Assembly (NCBI GenBank): GCA_018667915.1
Contig: JABIRI010000141.1
Coordinates: forward strand, 1-64,000
Reading direction: 5' to 3'
Source of the DNA: Opitutaceae bacterium
GTDB lineage: Bacteria > Verrucomicrobiota > Verrucomicrobiia > Opitutales > Opitutaceae
DNA length: 64,000 bases
Program-made: the position numbers and the translations under genes
Shown: positions 46,501 to 54,517 of the stretch, in pieces
Layout: every line of letters begins with the position of its first letter
How positions within the stretch are numbered: position 1 is the first letter of the stretch
The notes under the pieces: generated by a model
What the model was told of the DNA's origin: nothing
The model's database searches: none
Seen by the model: the letters and a program-made list of their open reading frames with translations, nothing else

Positions 46501-46730
46501 CGTTCCGATTGGTGTTGGCGCGGTCGCCGTCGGCTGAAGAAGCGACCGGACTCAAGAAGTTTTATTTCACCCAGCATGCGAATTATAGCGATGAACCAGA
46601 TGACGCCTCCGCGTTGGATTCAGTCGGTTTGCATATGACCGATGCGATGTTGGATCGCGTTGAACTTGCCGCTTGGACGCAGGTCGCGCGTGTGCTGCTC
46701 AACCTCAACGAAACCCTCATGCGTTACTAG
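43536..46730 (+). CDS. Secreted DUF1549/DUF1553 protein with cytochrome c-like haem motif
   Basis: 1064 residues from [10 protein letters not shown], with a signal peptide (about 12-34). A planctomycete-type cytochrome c domain at the start has CFKCH (C54-C57-H58) and the downstream [31 protein letters not shown]. DUF1549 (about 170-375) follows with [23 protein letters not shown] and [29 protein letters not shown], which carries a second CxxCH. A central beta-rich insert is about 400-740. DUF1553 (about 760-1030) has [25 protein letters not shown] and [22 protein letters not shown]. The biochemical activity of this family is unproven. It heads a four-gene operon with DUF1501, cytochrome/LRR and octahaem genes. 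Confidence 0.9.
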   Translation: [1064 protein letters not shown]

Positions 46731-46744
46731 CGCGCGCGTTGATC

Positions 46745-48190
46745 ATGTTTACTCCCTCCGATCTGAAAAATTTCGAAAACCGCCAACGCGCCTGGTCGCG
46801 CCGGACGTTCTTGGGCAAGTCGGCACAAGCAGTCGGCTCGCTCGCGCTCGGTTCGCTGTTGAACCCCAGCTTGCTCGGGCAACAAGGTCCGTGGCGCGGG
46901 GTATTGGATGCGCCGCATTTTTATCCAAAGGCGAAACGCATCGTGCATCTTTGTATGGCGGGCGGGCCGTCCCACGTGGATCTATTTGATCCCAAACCGG
47001 TGTTGAATCGCCTACACGGGCAGCCCTTCCCGGAGTCGTTCACCAAGGGCGAACAGCTGGCCCAATTGCAGGGCACCGAGTTGCTCGCGCGAGGCACGCA
47101 AGTCGGCTTCCGGCGCTGTGGTATTTCCGGACAAATGATCAGCGACCTGCTGCCGCACACGCAGACGATTGCCGATGACATCTGCATCGTGCGCTCGTTG
47201 CACACCGAGCAGATCAATCACGATCCGGCGCACGCGTTTATGAATGCGGGCTCGATCAACAAAGGTCGGCCGAGCATGGGTTCGTGGTTGCTCTATGGAT
47301 TGGGTTCGGAGGCAGAGAACCTGCCCGGATATGTGGTGCTCGTTTCGGAAGGCGGCGGCGGCGCGCAGCCCATCTCCGCGCGCCAATGGTCGGCCGGATT
47401 TTTGCCCAGCAAATTTCAAGGCGTTCAGTTCCAAAGCCGCGGTGCGCCGGTGCACTACGTCGGCAATCCGGACGGAGTATGCCAGAGCACGCAGCGCCAA
47501 GTCATCGACGAAGTGGCGCGGCTCAACGGCCTGCAGCAGCAGCAGTCGCTCGACCCGGAAATTGAGACGCGCGTGTCCCAATACGAGTTGGCGTTCAAGA
47601 TGCAGACGAGTGTGCCGGAACTCGCGGACATCAGCGAAGAGCCCCAGTCGATGCTCGATCTGTATGGGATCAAGGAAGTGGGCGACGGTTCCTTTGCGGC
47701 GAACTGTTTGCTGGCGCGGCGCCTGCTCGAACGTGGCTCGCGTTTCGTCCAGCTCTATCATCGCGGTTGGGATCACCACCGGCAATTGGATGAGAATATT
47801 CAGGTCGCGAGTAAACTGTGCGATCAAGCGTCAGCGGCACTGGTCAAGGACCTCAAACAACGCGGTATGCTGGAAGACACGCTCGTGATTTGGGGCGGCG
47901 AATTTGGCCGCACACCGATGGGGCAGGGCACGGGTCGCGATCATCACATCAATGCGTTTTCCGTATGGATGGCGGGCGGCGGTATTCGCCCGGGAACCAC
48001 GTGGGGTTCGACCGACGACCTCGGTTACCGCTACCTCAACGATGGACAAGAGGTGCATGTCCATGATCTGCATGCGACGATGTTGGCTTGTTTCGGCATC
48101 GATCACAAAAAGCTCACCTACCGCTACCAAGGTCGCGATTTCCGACTCACCGATGTGCACGGCCATGTGGTCAAAGGCATCATGAGCTGA
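46745..48190 (+). CDS. Tat-exported DUF1501 protein
   Basis: 481 residues from MFTPSDLKNF. The twin-arginine signal is SRRTFLGKSAQAVGSLALGSLL (about 18-39). The alkaline-phosphatase-like fold of the DUF1501/sulfatase superfamily follows, with HLCMAGGPSHVDLFDPKPVLNRLHGQPFPESF, NHDPAHAFMNAGS, RGWDHHRQLDEN and the C-terminal metal-site stretch IWGGEFGRTPMGQGTGRDHH. In this phylum DUF1501 genes almost always follow a DUF1553 gene, as here (14-base gap), so the two are likely partners in one extracytoplasmic process. The substrate is unknown. Confidence 0.92.
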   Translation: MFTPSDLKNFENRQRAWSRRTFLGKSAQAVGSLALGSLLNPSLLGQQGPWRGVLDAPHFYPKAKRIVHLCMAGGPSHVDLFDPKPVLNRLHGQPFPESFTKGEQLAQLQGTELLARGTQVGFRRCGISGQMISDLLPHTQTIADDICIVRSLHTEQINHDPAHAFMNAGSINKGRPSMGSWLLYGLGSEAENLPGYVVLVSEGGGGAQPISARQWSAGFLPSKFQGVQFQSRGAPVHYVGNPDGVCQSTQRQVIDEVARLNGLQQQQSLDPEIETRVSQYELAFKMQTSVPELADISEEPQSMLDLYGIKEVGDGSFAANCLLARRLLERGSRFVQLYHRGWDHHRQLDENIQVASKLCDQASAALVKDLKQRGMLEDTLVIWGGEFGRTPMGQGTGRDHHINAFSVWMAGGGIRPGTTWGSTDDLGYRYLNDGQEVHVHDLHATMLACFGIDHKKLTYRYQGRDFRLTDVHGHVVKGIMS

Positions 48191-48212
48191 CGCGCCCGGA
48201 TCCTGAATTTGC

Positions 48213-49667
48213 ATGTCTGATCTCACGATATTTGTTGGCCGGTTTCACCCACTGGTGGTGCATGTCCCCATCGGAGTGCTGCTGCTGTTGGCGGTTTCGG
48301 AAGCGATGGGTTGGCGTTGGTCCAAGCTGCGTCTCACGGCCGGCGCGCGCATGGTGGTGTTGGGTTTCGTGGTGTTGGGCGCGGCGCTAGCGGCTGGCTG
48401 CGGTTGGTTACTCGCGCAGCAAGGCAGCTACGACGAAGCGTTGGTCGGCCGGCACCAGAATCTCGGTTTCATTACTCTCGGGCTCACGGTCGCGTTGTTT
48501 GCGGTTCAGAAATGGCTCAAGCTTTACGGGTCACTCTTGGCGGCTGCGGTTGCGATCATGGCGTGGACGGGCCACAACGGCGGCTCTTTGACCCACGGTC
48601 CCGGTTATTTGGCCGAGCATGCGCCGGCGATGCTCCGACCCTTGCTCGGTGGAGGTGCACCCGGTCGTCCGGCTCCCGCAACGCTCGCCGAAGCCGATGT
48701 CTTTTACGATGTGGTGCAGCCCGTGCTCAACGCGCGCTGCGTCGCCTGTCACGGTGAGTCGCGCGCCGATGGCGATTTGCGGTTGGACTCATTCGAGGCG
48801 ATCCTTGCCGGAGGCGAACACGGCGAAGCGATCGTGGCGGGCAGCCCCGCCGAAAGCCTACTATTGCAGCGGCTTTATTTGCCGCTCGACCACAAGGAAC
48901 ACATGCCGCCGGCGGGCCGGCCTCAACCTACGGATTTTGATCTGGCGGTGTTGGACTGGTGGATCGCGGATGGCTCCCCCGCTCAAGGCGGTTTCATGGC
49001 GCGCGCTCCTGATCCGGTGGTGGTCGAGATCGTTGCAGCGCAACTGGGATTGCCCCCACCGCCTATTCCGGATCGTGCCGAAATGTTGGCCATTGCGCGC
49101 GAATTGGAGGTTGAGCTTGGCATCACCATCCGCCCACTCACGACCGAAGAACCTTGGTTAGGCGTGAACGCTCGCTTGGCTCGAGAGGATTTTGATGACG
49201 ATACGCTGACCCGCTTACTCGTGCTGGCACCTGCCTTGCACCGCTTGGATTTGGGCGGCACGGGTGTGACCGATGCAGGAATGGTCCATGTTGCGCAGAT
49301 GACGGAGCTGCGCCGCTTGCGCTTGGACGGCACCGCAATCACGGACACTGGGCTCGTCGCGTTGGCTCCGCTCAAACGCCTCGCGTCACTCAACCTGCAT
49401 TCGACCGGCGTCACCGATGCCGCGACGGATGCGCTCACCGAACTGCCGCGGTTGCGCCAGCTCTATGTATGGCAAACGGGAATGACTCCCATGGCGGCGC
49501 TGTCTTTGGCGGAGGCCTTGGAAAACCGCCGCAAACTCGATCGTTATCGCGCACAGATTGCCGCCAACCAACGCCGTATCGCCGACGAAACCTTCCGGGT
49601 GGATTTCGGCGCAGAGCCGTTGGTTCTACTGGAAGAGGCTGAAGCGTCTCCGGCCGAAGACGAGTAA
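48213..49667 (+). CDS. Membrane protein with cytochrome c domain and leucine-rich repeats
   Basis: 484 residues. The N-terminal membrane part has four to five helices (about 5-150; FHPLVVHVPIGVLLLLAVSEAMGW is the DUF2231-type start). A planctomycete-type cytochrome c domain (about 168-265) follows, with CVACH and distal Met in HKEHMPPAGRPQ. After a linker come three to four leucine-rich repeats (about 335-430: LHRLDLGGTGVTDAGMVHVAQ, LRRLRLDGTAITDTGLVAL, LASLNLHSTGVTDAATDAL). The pairing of haem and LRR in one polypeptide is characteristic of this phylum; the LRRs should face the periplasm and bind a protein or glycan. Third gene of the operon. Confidence 0.88.
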   Translation: MSDLTIFVGRFHPLVVHVPIGVLLLLAVSEAMGWRWSKLRLTAGARMVVLGFVVLGAALAAGCGWLLAQQGSYDEALVGRHQNLGFITLGLTVALFAVQKWLKLYGSLLAAAVAIMAWTGHNGGSLTHGPGYLAEHAPAMLRPLLGGGAPGRPAPATLAEADVFYDVVQPVLNARCVACHGESRADGDLRLDSFEAILAGGEHGEAIVAGSPAESLLLQRLYLPLDHKEHMPPAGRPQPTDFDLAVLDWWIADGSPAQGGFMARAPDPVVVEIVAAQLGLPPPPIPDRAEMLAIARELEVELGITIRPLTTEEPWLGVNARLAREDFDDDTLTRLLVLAPALHRLDLGGTGVTDAGMVHVAQMTELRRLRLDGTAITDTGLVALAPLKRLASLNLHSTGVTDAATDALTELPRLRQLYVWQTGMTPMAALSLAEALENRRKLDRYRAQIAANQRRIADETFRVDFGAEPLVLLEEAEASPAEDE

Positions 49668-49793
49668 GCGGCAAATTTCACACGGGTGAACGCGCTGCAT
49701 TGATTTGGCGCGGAAAACGCTCAAGGTGATCGCGTATCAGCTTCGCAACGTCCTTCTTCCTCAACCCGCGGGGGGATCCGCTTCCCGCGCACG

Positions 49794-51677
49794 GTGGGGG
49801 GATGGGTCGCGCTGATCGCGATCGTGTGGGGTGGGGTGGTGACGGCGGTGGGTGTGGCTCACCTGATGCAGGACGACTCCGTCGGTCCCGATAATCGTCC
49901 GGTCGCGGTATTGGATCGGGATTACGTTTCATCGGAGACCTGCCGCTCCTGCCATCCGAGCAACTACGACAGTTGGCACGCCTCCTATCACCGGACGATG
50001 ACCTAGGTCGCATCACCCGAAACGGCGGCGACTGACCTCGAAGGATTTACCCAAGAGCTCTCGGGGAAAGTCTATCGCATCTTCCGCGATGGCGACCGCT
50101 TCAAAGCGCAGGATCGCGAAACCAACGCGCCGAAGGACCAATGGAATCCGTCCCGCGAAATCGTGTTGATGACCGGATCGCATAACCTGCAGATGTATTG
50201 GCTCGAGTCCGGCGAAGGACGTTCGATGGAACCGTTCCCGTTTGCCTACAACATCAAGGAAGACCGGTGGGCGCCGGCGCATGACACGTTTTTGTTGCCA
50301 CCGGAATTCGGCGCCCAAGTCGGCCACCACAATACGATCGGTGAATGGAATCAGGCCTGCATGGACTGCCATACGACGTTTGCCCGCCCCCGATTTGTGG
50401 ATGGGTTGGAGTTCGATTCCCACGTGGTGGAATTCGGTATTTCCTGTGAGGCCTGTCACAGCGGGGGCGAAGAACATATCGCCGCGAACCGCAATCCCTT
50501 GCGCCGCTACGCCAAGCATCTCGGAGAGGAAGGTGACGATACGATGGTCGATCCGATGAAGCTCGACGGACCGCGAGCGACGCTGGCCTGCGGGCAGTGC
50601 CACAGCATTTGGGGGTTTCGTAGTGTGGAGGACAAGCTTGCCTGGAATCGCGAAGGCACCCAGTTCCAACCGGGCGACGATAAGCTTGTTTTGCGCTGGA
50701 TGATGGAGCCGACCATGGCCGACGCCAGCGAGGAGCTGCGCAAAGAATTGCAGAACTACAACGCGGGTTATTTCGACAACCGCTTTTGGTCCGATGGCAT
50801 GGTGCGCGTGACCGGCCGCGAGATGAACGGCGTGGTCGAGTCGCCCTGTTTCGAAGGCGGCGAGTATTCCTGCATGTCGTGTCACGAAATGCATCCGGAT
50901 GACCCGAAGCCCGAAGTATTGGATGCGTGGCGTGCCGGTCAGATGCGCACCGATCACGGCAATACGAATCAAGACTGTTTGCAGTGCCATGAAACCATCG
51001 CGCAGGACATCTCCGCGCATACCTTCCACGCGCCGGAGTCGGTCGGCAGCAGTTGTTACGATTGCCACATGCCGCACACCAGCTACGGCCTGCTGCGCGG
51101 CGTGCGCAGTCACCAGGTGTCTTCGCCGACCTCACGCGAGAGTATCGACACCGGACGGCCCAACGCCTGCAACCTATGTCATCTCGACGAGACGCTCGAG
51201 TGGACTGCGGACTACTTGCACAATTGGTATGGTCAGGAGAAACCGGATTTCGAGGCCGACGATCGTAACATTGCGGCCGCCATTAACTGGTTGCTCAAAG
51301 GTGACGCCGGTCAACGCGCCGTGGTGACGTGGAACATGAGTCGACCGGAAGCCCAAGCGGCATCCGGCACGGACTGGATGTATCCCGTGCTCAGCCTGAA
51401 CCTCAACGACCCCTACGCGGCGGTGCGCTTCATCACCTATTCAACGCTCCGCGATCTCCCCGGCATGAGTGACTTCGAATACGAATATGTCGGCGACGAA
51501 GCGGTGACCCGACCCCGAGTCAAAGTGGCCTACGAAAAGTGGTTCAACGAAATCAAACCCAAGGACCACGTCTTCGACTCCAGCACCCTGCTCCAACCCA
51601 ACGGCCTCTTCCAACCCGGTGAAGTCGCCCGCATGCTAGAACTCCGCGATGATCGCCCGATCTTCCTAGCCGAGTAA
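49794..51677 (+). pseudogene. Octahaem c-type cytochrome gene interrupted by an in-frame TAG
   Basis: One continuous frame from GTG 49794 to 51677 apart from TAG at 50004-50006. Before the stop: a membrane helix (VALIAIVWGGVVTAVGVAHL) and haem motif CRSCH ending SYHRTMT. After it, with no frame change: VASPETAATDLEGF and seven more motifs, CMDCH, CEACH, CGQCH, CMSCH, CLQCH, CYDCH and CNLCH. The pattern fits a CAG or CAA glutamine codon mutated to TAG. The track splits it into 49794-50006 and 50163-51677. The 5' end also lacks an ATG. Possibilities are pseudogene, recent nonsense allele, amber readthrough or sequencing error. A multihaem electron carrier for the operon is the inferred ancestral role. 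Confidence 0.8.
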
Positions 51678-51756
51678 GAGTCGAGGAAGGGATAACGCGC
51701 CCGAGTCGGGCAAGCATCCGTGTTGTCCGTTGCCAATGGAAAGCTCACTAAGATGG

Positions 51757-51854
51757 AGCTGTCGGGCGTAAAGCCCGACCCACGTTGCCTCTCAGGTGGG
51801 TCGGGCTTTACGACCGACAGCTTCGGTGCACCGCGGACCGGACGGAGCCGGTCC
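51757..51854. repeat. Extragenic palindromic repeat between convergent genes
   Basis: Arms gctgtcgggcgtaaagcccg... (51758-51783) and its reverse complement (51796-51821) agree at 25 of 26 positions, and each arm also folds on itself (gtcgggc/gcccgac). It is followed by a smaller hairpin ggaccgg / ccggtcc at 51835-51854. The block fills the gap between the cytochrome operon end and the convergent GNAT gene. The tgtcgggcg...cgcccgaccca core recurs at 63107-63128, so this is a dispersed REP-like family. Confidence 0.75.
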
Positions 51855-51864
51855 CTCCCTTTTA

Positions 51865-52341
51865 TCAACTCAAATCTTTGACCATACTGATGTCGGTGAC
51901 TTCGTAGCCGCAGGATTGGTAGAGGTGGTGGGCGACTTTGTTGGTCGCGAAGACGTGGAGGCCGAGCCGGGTGCAGCCGAGGCGTTTGGCTTCGATTTCG
52001 GCGAGTCTCATGAACTCGCGACCGTGGCCTTGACCGCGGTGCTCGGGGACGATTTCGATGTCGTAGAGCCACGCCAGTCCGGGCGGGCCGTCGGTGGCAA
52101 GACTGACCCAGATCCAGCCGATCAATTCCTGAGTATCTTTATTCTCGATACGGCGAATGTGGTGGCCGGTGGTTGTAAATCCGTTGGGCAGCAGGGTGGT
52201 GTTTTCGGCTTCGGCGCGGGCGAGGGCGGACGCTTCGCTCCAGGCGCCACTGGCTACTTTCTCACGGGAATACTCGCGGGCTTGATAGGTTTGCCAGGCG
52301 GAGAATTCGTCGGGGGATGGCTCGATGGCGATTAGGCGCAT
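51865..52341 (-). CDS. GNAT-family N-acetyltransferase
   Basis: 158 residues. The Gcn5-type core shows LIGWIWVSLATDGPPGLAWLYDIEIVPEHRGQGHGREFMRLAEIEAKRLGC. The acetyl-CoA pyrophosphate loop is RGQGHG, and LGLHVFATNKVAHHLYQSCGYEVTDISMVK carries the usual C-terminal N-x-x-x-x-x-Y-x-x-x-G-Y pattern. The N-terminal 50 residues (SPDEFSAWQTYQAREYSREKVASG) are as in small-molecule or peptide acetyltransferases. The substrate is not predictable. It is convergent with the cytochrome operon across a REP-like repeat. Confidence 0.9.
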   Translation of the reverse strand: MRLIAIEPSPDEFSAWQTYQAREYSREKVASGAWSEASALARAEAENTTLLPNGFTTTGHHIRRIENKDTQELIGWIWVSLATDGPPGLAWLYDIEIVPEHRGQGHGREFMRLAEIEAKRLGCTRLGLHVFATNKVAHHLYQSCGYEVTDISMVKDLS

Positions 52342-52432
52342 GGGTGGCGGGCTGGTGCTGCTGTGAGGCAGGATGGTTTACTCGCGCAATGACGCTAAGC
52401 TGGGTGGCAGGAGTTCTGAGAGGCAGGGATTT

Positions 52433-52463
52433 CGAGAAAGAGAACGAATAAAGAGAAAGATTC
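52433..52463 (+). repeat. Relic of the four-helix-bundle element's 3' arm (copy C)
   Basis: cgagaaagagaacgaataaagagaaagatt, matching the right arm of the unit at 42185-42220 (gataaggataacgaataaag...) with a few substitutions. Read in the same sense it gives FEKENE-stop, parallel to the DKDNE-stop of the intact gene. No left arm and no gene remain nearby. It sits in the gap between the small secreted protein gene and the GNAT gene, both on the minus strand; an unrelated cctcgg/ccgagg hairpin follows at 52472-52488. Confidence 0.6.
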
Positions 52464-52498
52464 TCCTTCGTCCTCGGTTTTGCCGAGGCGAGGGAGGA

Positions 52499-52921
52499 CT
52501 ATGGCGCGAGGGGGCCGAATTGGCGTTCGAATTCTACGGGGAAGACGCCTTGGCCGGCGGGGGTGTATTCGCCTTCGAGTTTGCCGGATTCGGCGTTGTA
52601 TTGGAGCAGGTAGTAGGAGCCTTCGTAGCCGGTGTCGTTGAGGTCGATGCGGATTTGTAGGCGGCTGCCTCCGACGCGCCAGCGGGCACTCGCCACGCGG
52701 ATGGGTCGGGGGTTGAGGTAGGCGGCTTGGAGGATGCCGTTTGCTTCAACTTTGTTGATTTTCAAAACGTAACCTCCGTCGGGCCGAACCCAGGAGCCGT
52801 TTAGCACTTGGCCGGAAACGATATTGGCGGGGAGTTCCTCGCCGGGTTTGGCGGAGTCCTCGGCGAGGAGCAGAGTGCCGCTCATTCCGAAGAGCAGGGC
52901 GGCAAGAGTGAGCAGGCGCAT
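52499..52921 (-). CDS. Small secreted protein of unknown function
   Basis: 140 residues with a clear signal peptide (about 1-20, LTLAALLFGMSGTLLLAEDS). The mature part is beta-rich: GQVLNGSWVRPDGGYVLKINKVEANGILQAAYLNPRPIRVASARW, then LQIRIDLNDTGYEGSYYLLQYNAESGKLEGEYTPAGQGVFPVEFERQ. It resembles small lipocalin- or avidin-like barrels in the spacing of the GSYYL/GEY strands, but no family is claimed. It is divergent from the phospholipase-like gene and probably monocistronic. Confidence 0.7.
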   Translation of the reverse strand: MRLLTLAALLFGMSGTLLLAEDSAKPGEELPANIVSGQVLNGSWVRPDGGYVLKINKVEANGILQAAYLNPRPIRVASARWRVGGSRLQIRIDLNDTGYEGSYYLLQYNAESGKLEGEYTPAGQGVFPVEFERQFGPLAP

Positions 52922-52989
52922 GAGTGCAAGGTGGGGTTGAGGGAAATTTGAACGTGCGATGAGTCACCTTGATTGAACAGGCTCCGGTT

Positions 52990-53478
52990 ATGCGATTATC
53001 TTTATGCCGGATGTGGGTGCTGTTGCTGGTGGCGGGTTTCGTCGGTTCCGCGAGTCTTTCTACGGCGGAGACTTCGACGGATGACGCAGCGTTTAAGCTC
53101 CCGCCAAAAGGTGGGCAGGTCTCTTTGGCGGAGATCAAAACGATCTGTGAGCATTATGGATTGATGTCACTCTGGGCCAAAATTGAAGCGGATCTACCGA
53201 CTAAGCCTTTTAAGAGCGATGGGTGCACCAGTTGGGTGGATAAGGTCAAAGGGCGGAGCATTTACTCGGCGTGCTTTTTGCACGACTTGAAGTATTGGGC
53301 GGGCTATCCGGGGGAGAAGGTCGAGCGGCTGGTGGCGGACGCGGAACTGATGATTGATGTCGCGCGAATTTTGGAGAGCACTCCGATGGCGGAGACGATG
53401 TATGCGGGAGTGCGGGTCGGGGGCACCGAGCACTTGGGGGCTAAATTCTCGTGGGGTTTTGGTCGCCAGGACGATTGA
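52990..53478 (+). CDS. Secreted phospholipase A2-like protein
   Basis: 162 residues from MRLSLCRMWV; the track start (TTG) seven codons upstream is weaker. Signal peptide about 5-26. The mature part has the PLA2-like pattern DGCTSWVDKVKGRSIYSACFLHDLKYWAGYPGEKVERLVADAEL, in which a DGC turn is followed by C-x-x-H-D and Y-W-x-G, as in bacterial proteins with the phospholipase A2 fold. The canonical CCxxHDxCY disulfide pair is incomplete (SACFLHD), so catalysis is uncertain. It may act on phospholipid or be a structural relative. The DUF6807 gene follows at once. Confidence 0.6.
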   Translation: MRLSLCRMWVLLLVAGFVGSASLSTAETSTDDAAFKLPPKGGQVSLAEIKTICEHYGLMSLWAKIEADLPTKPFKSDGCTSWVDKVKGRSIYSACFLHDLKYWAGYPGEKVERLVADAELMIDVARILESTPMAETMYAGVRVGGTEHLGAKFSWGFGRQDD

Positions 53479-53492
53479 TCAACGCTTCGCTG

Positions 53493-54434
53493 ATGCTCAT
53501 GAAAATCTGTCGCGCGATCGTTTTTGGGTTTAGTTGTTGTTGGGCGATGATGGCCGCTGCGGCGCCACTTGAGGTGGTCGAAGACGTGAATCAGATTGTG
53601 ATCTCTCGCGGTCAGACTCCGGTTCTGACGTATCATAAGGCGGAGATGCCGCCGCCTCCGGGTGAAACGGAGTTGTTTCGGCGGAGTGGATTCATCCATC
53701 CGTTACATGCGCCCAATGGCGACGTGGTAACGTCCATTCATCCGGCCGATCACATCCATCATATGGGACTCTGGCATGCGTGGGTGAAAACGAAATGGCA
53801 GGGCGAGGAGATCGATTTTTGGAATCTCAAGGGTGGCCGCGGCACGGTGCGATTTGTTGAGGTCATTGATCGCAATAGTCTGGGATTCAAAGTGCGCCAG
53901 CAGCAGGTTGCTTTGGCGTATGAAGACCGCGCCGAAACGGTGGTGCTTGACGAAACCCTCGAAGTCTCGGTCACGAGTTCGGCTCAGGCCAACGTCATCG
54001 ATTACACGATCACCCAGACCAACGTTTCTGATGCCGTGTTGGAGCTACCGGCCTATCGTTATGGGGGAGGTATTACGTTTCGGGCCCCGGAAACGTGGGG
54101 TGAGCCCGACGATTCCTACGTCACGTCGACTGGCTTGGATCGGACTGAAGGTCACGCGACGCGAGGGGATTGGGTGGTGATGCATGGACCCACGGAGCAG
54201 GGGAGTGCTTCGGTCGTGATCATGGGCCACCCGACAAACCATGATGCGCCGCAGCGCATGCGCATCTGGCCGAAAGGGAAGGTATTTTTCAACTATGCGC
54301 CGACGCAGGAATTTGATTGGCGCATCGCGCCCGCTGAAACGGTGGTGTTGCGCTATCGGGTGGTGGTCGATAGTCATCGCTTGGTTTCCGCGGATGTTGC
54401 GCCGTGGTGGCGAGACTATGCGAAGATCGACTGA
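53493..54434 (+). CDS. Secreted DUF6807 (PmoA-like) protein
   Basis: 313 residues from MLMKICRAIV; a second Met two codons later is equally possible. Signal peptide about 3-24 (AMMAAAAP). The mature protein is all-beta and matches the family with GRTPVLTYHKAEMPPPPG-type strands, SGFIHPLHAPNGDVVTSIHPADHIHHMGLWHAWVKTKW (conserved His cluster), GGGITFRAPETWG and the C-terminal RYRVVVDSH. The family was named PmoA-like, but there is no evidence for methane oxidation here. Its members cluster with carbohydrate genes and Gfo/Idh oxidoreductases, so a sugar-related role is the best inference. Confidence 0.85.
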   Translation: MLMKICRAIVFGFSCCWAMMAAAAPLEVVEDVNQIVISRGQTPVLTYHKAEMPPPPGETELFRRSGFIHPLHAPNGDVVTSIHPADHIHHMGLWHAWVKTKWQGEEIDFWNLKGGRGTVRFVEVIDRNSLGFKVRQQQVALAYEDRAETVVLDETLEVSVTSSAQANVIDYTITQTNVSDAVLELPAYRYGGGITFRAPETWGEPDDSYVTSTGLDRTEGHATRGDWVVMHGPTEQGSASVVIMGHPTNHDAPQRMRIWPKGKVFFNYAPTQEFDWRIAPAETVVLRYRVVVDSHRLVSADVAPWWRDYAKID

Positions 54435-54517
54435 ATGACTCGGCCGGTTATCATCGGGCTATAAGCATTTCTGGTGCCACGGTAGGAGGGTTTTTAGAGG
54501 AGAAATTCGGGAGATAT

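Noticed and set aside
50013-51113. 366-aa antisense ORF opposite the octahaem cytochrome
   Set aside because: The sense frame carries seven CxxCH motifs in this stretch; the antisense frame is a composition shadow.
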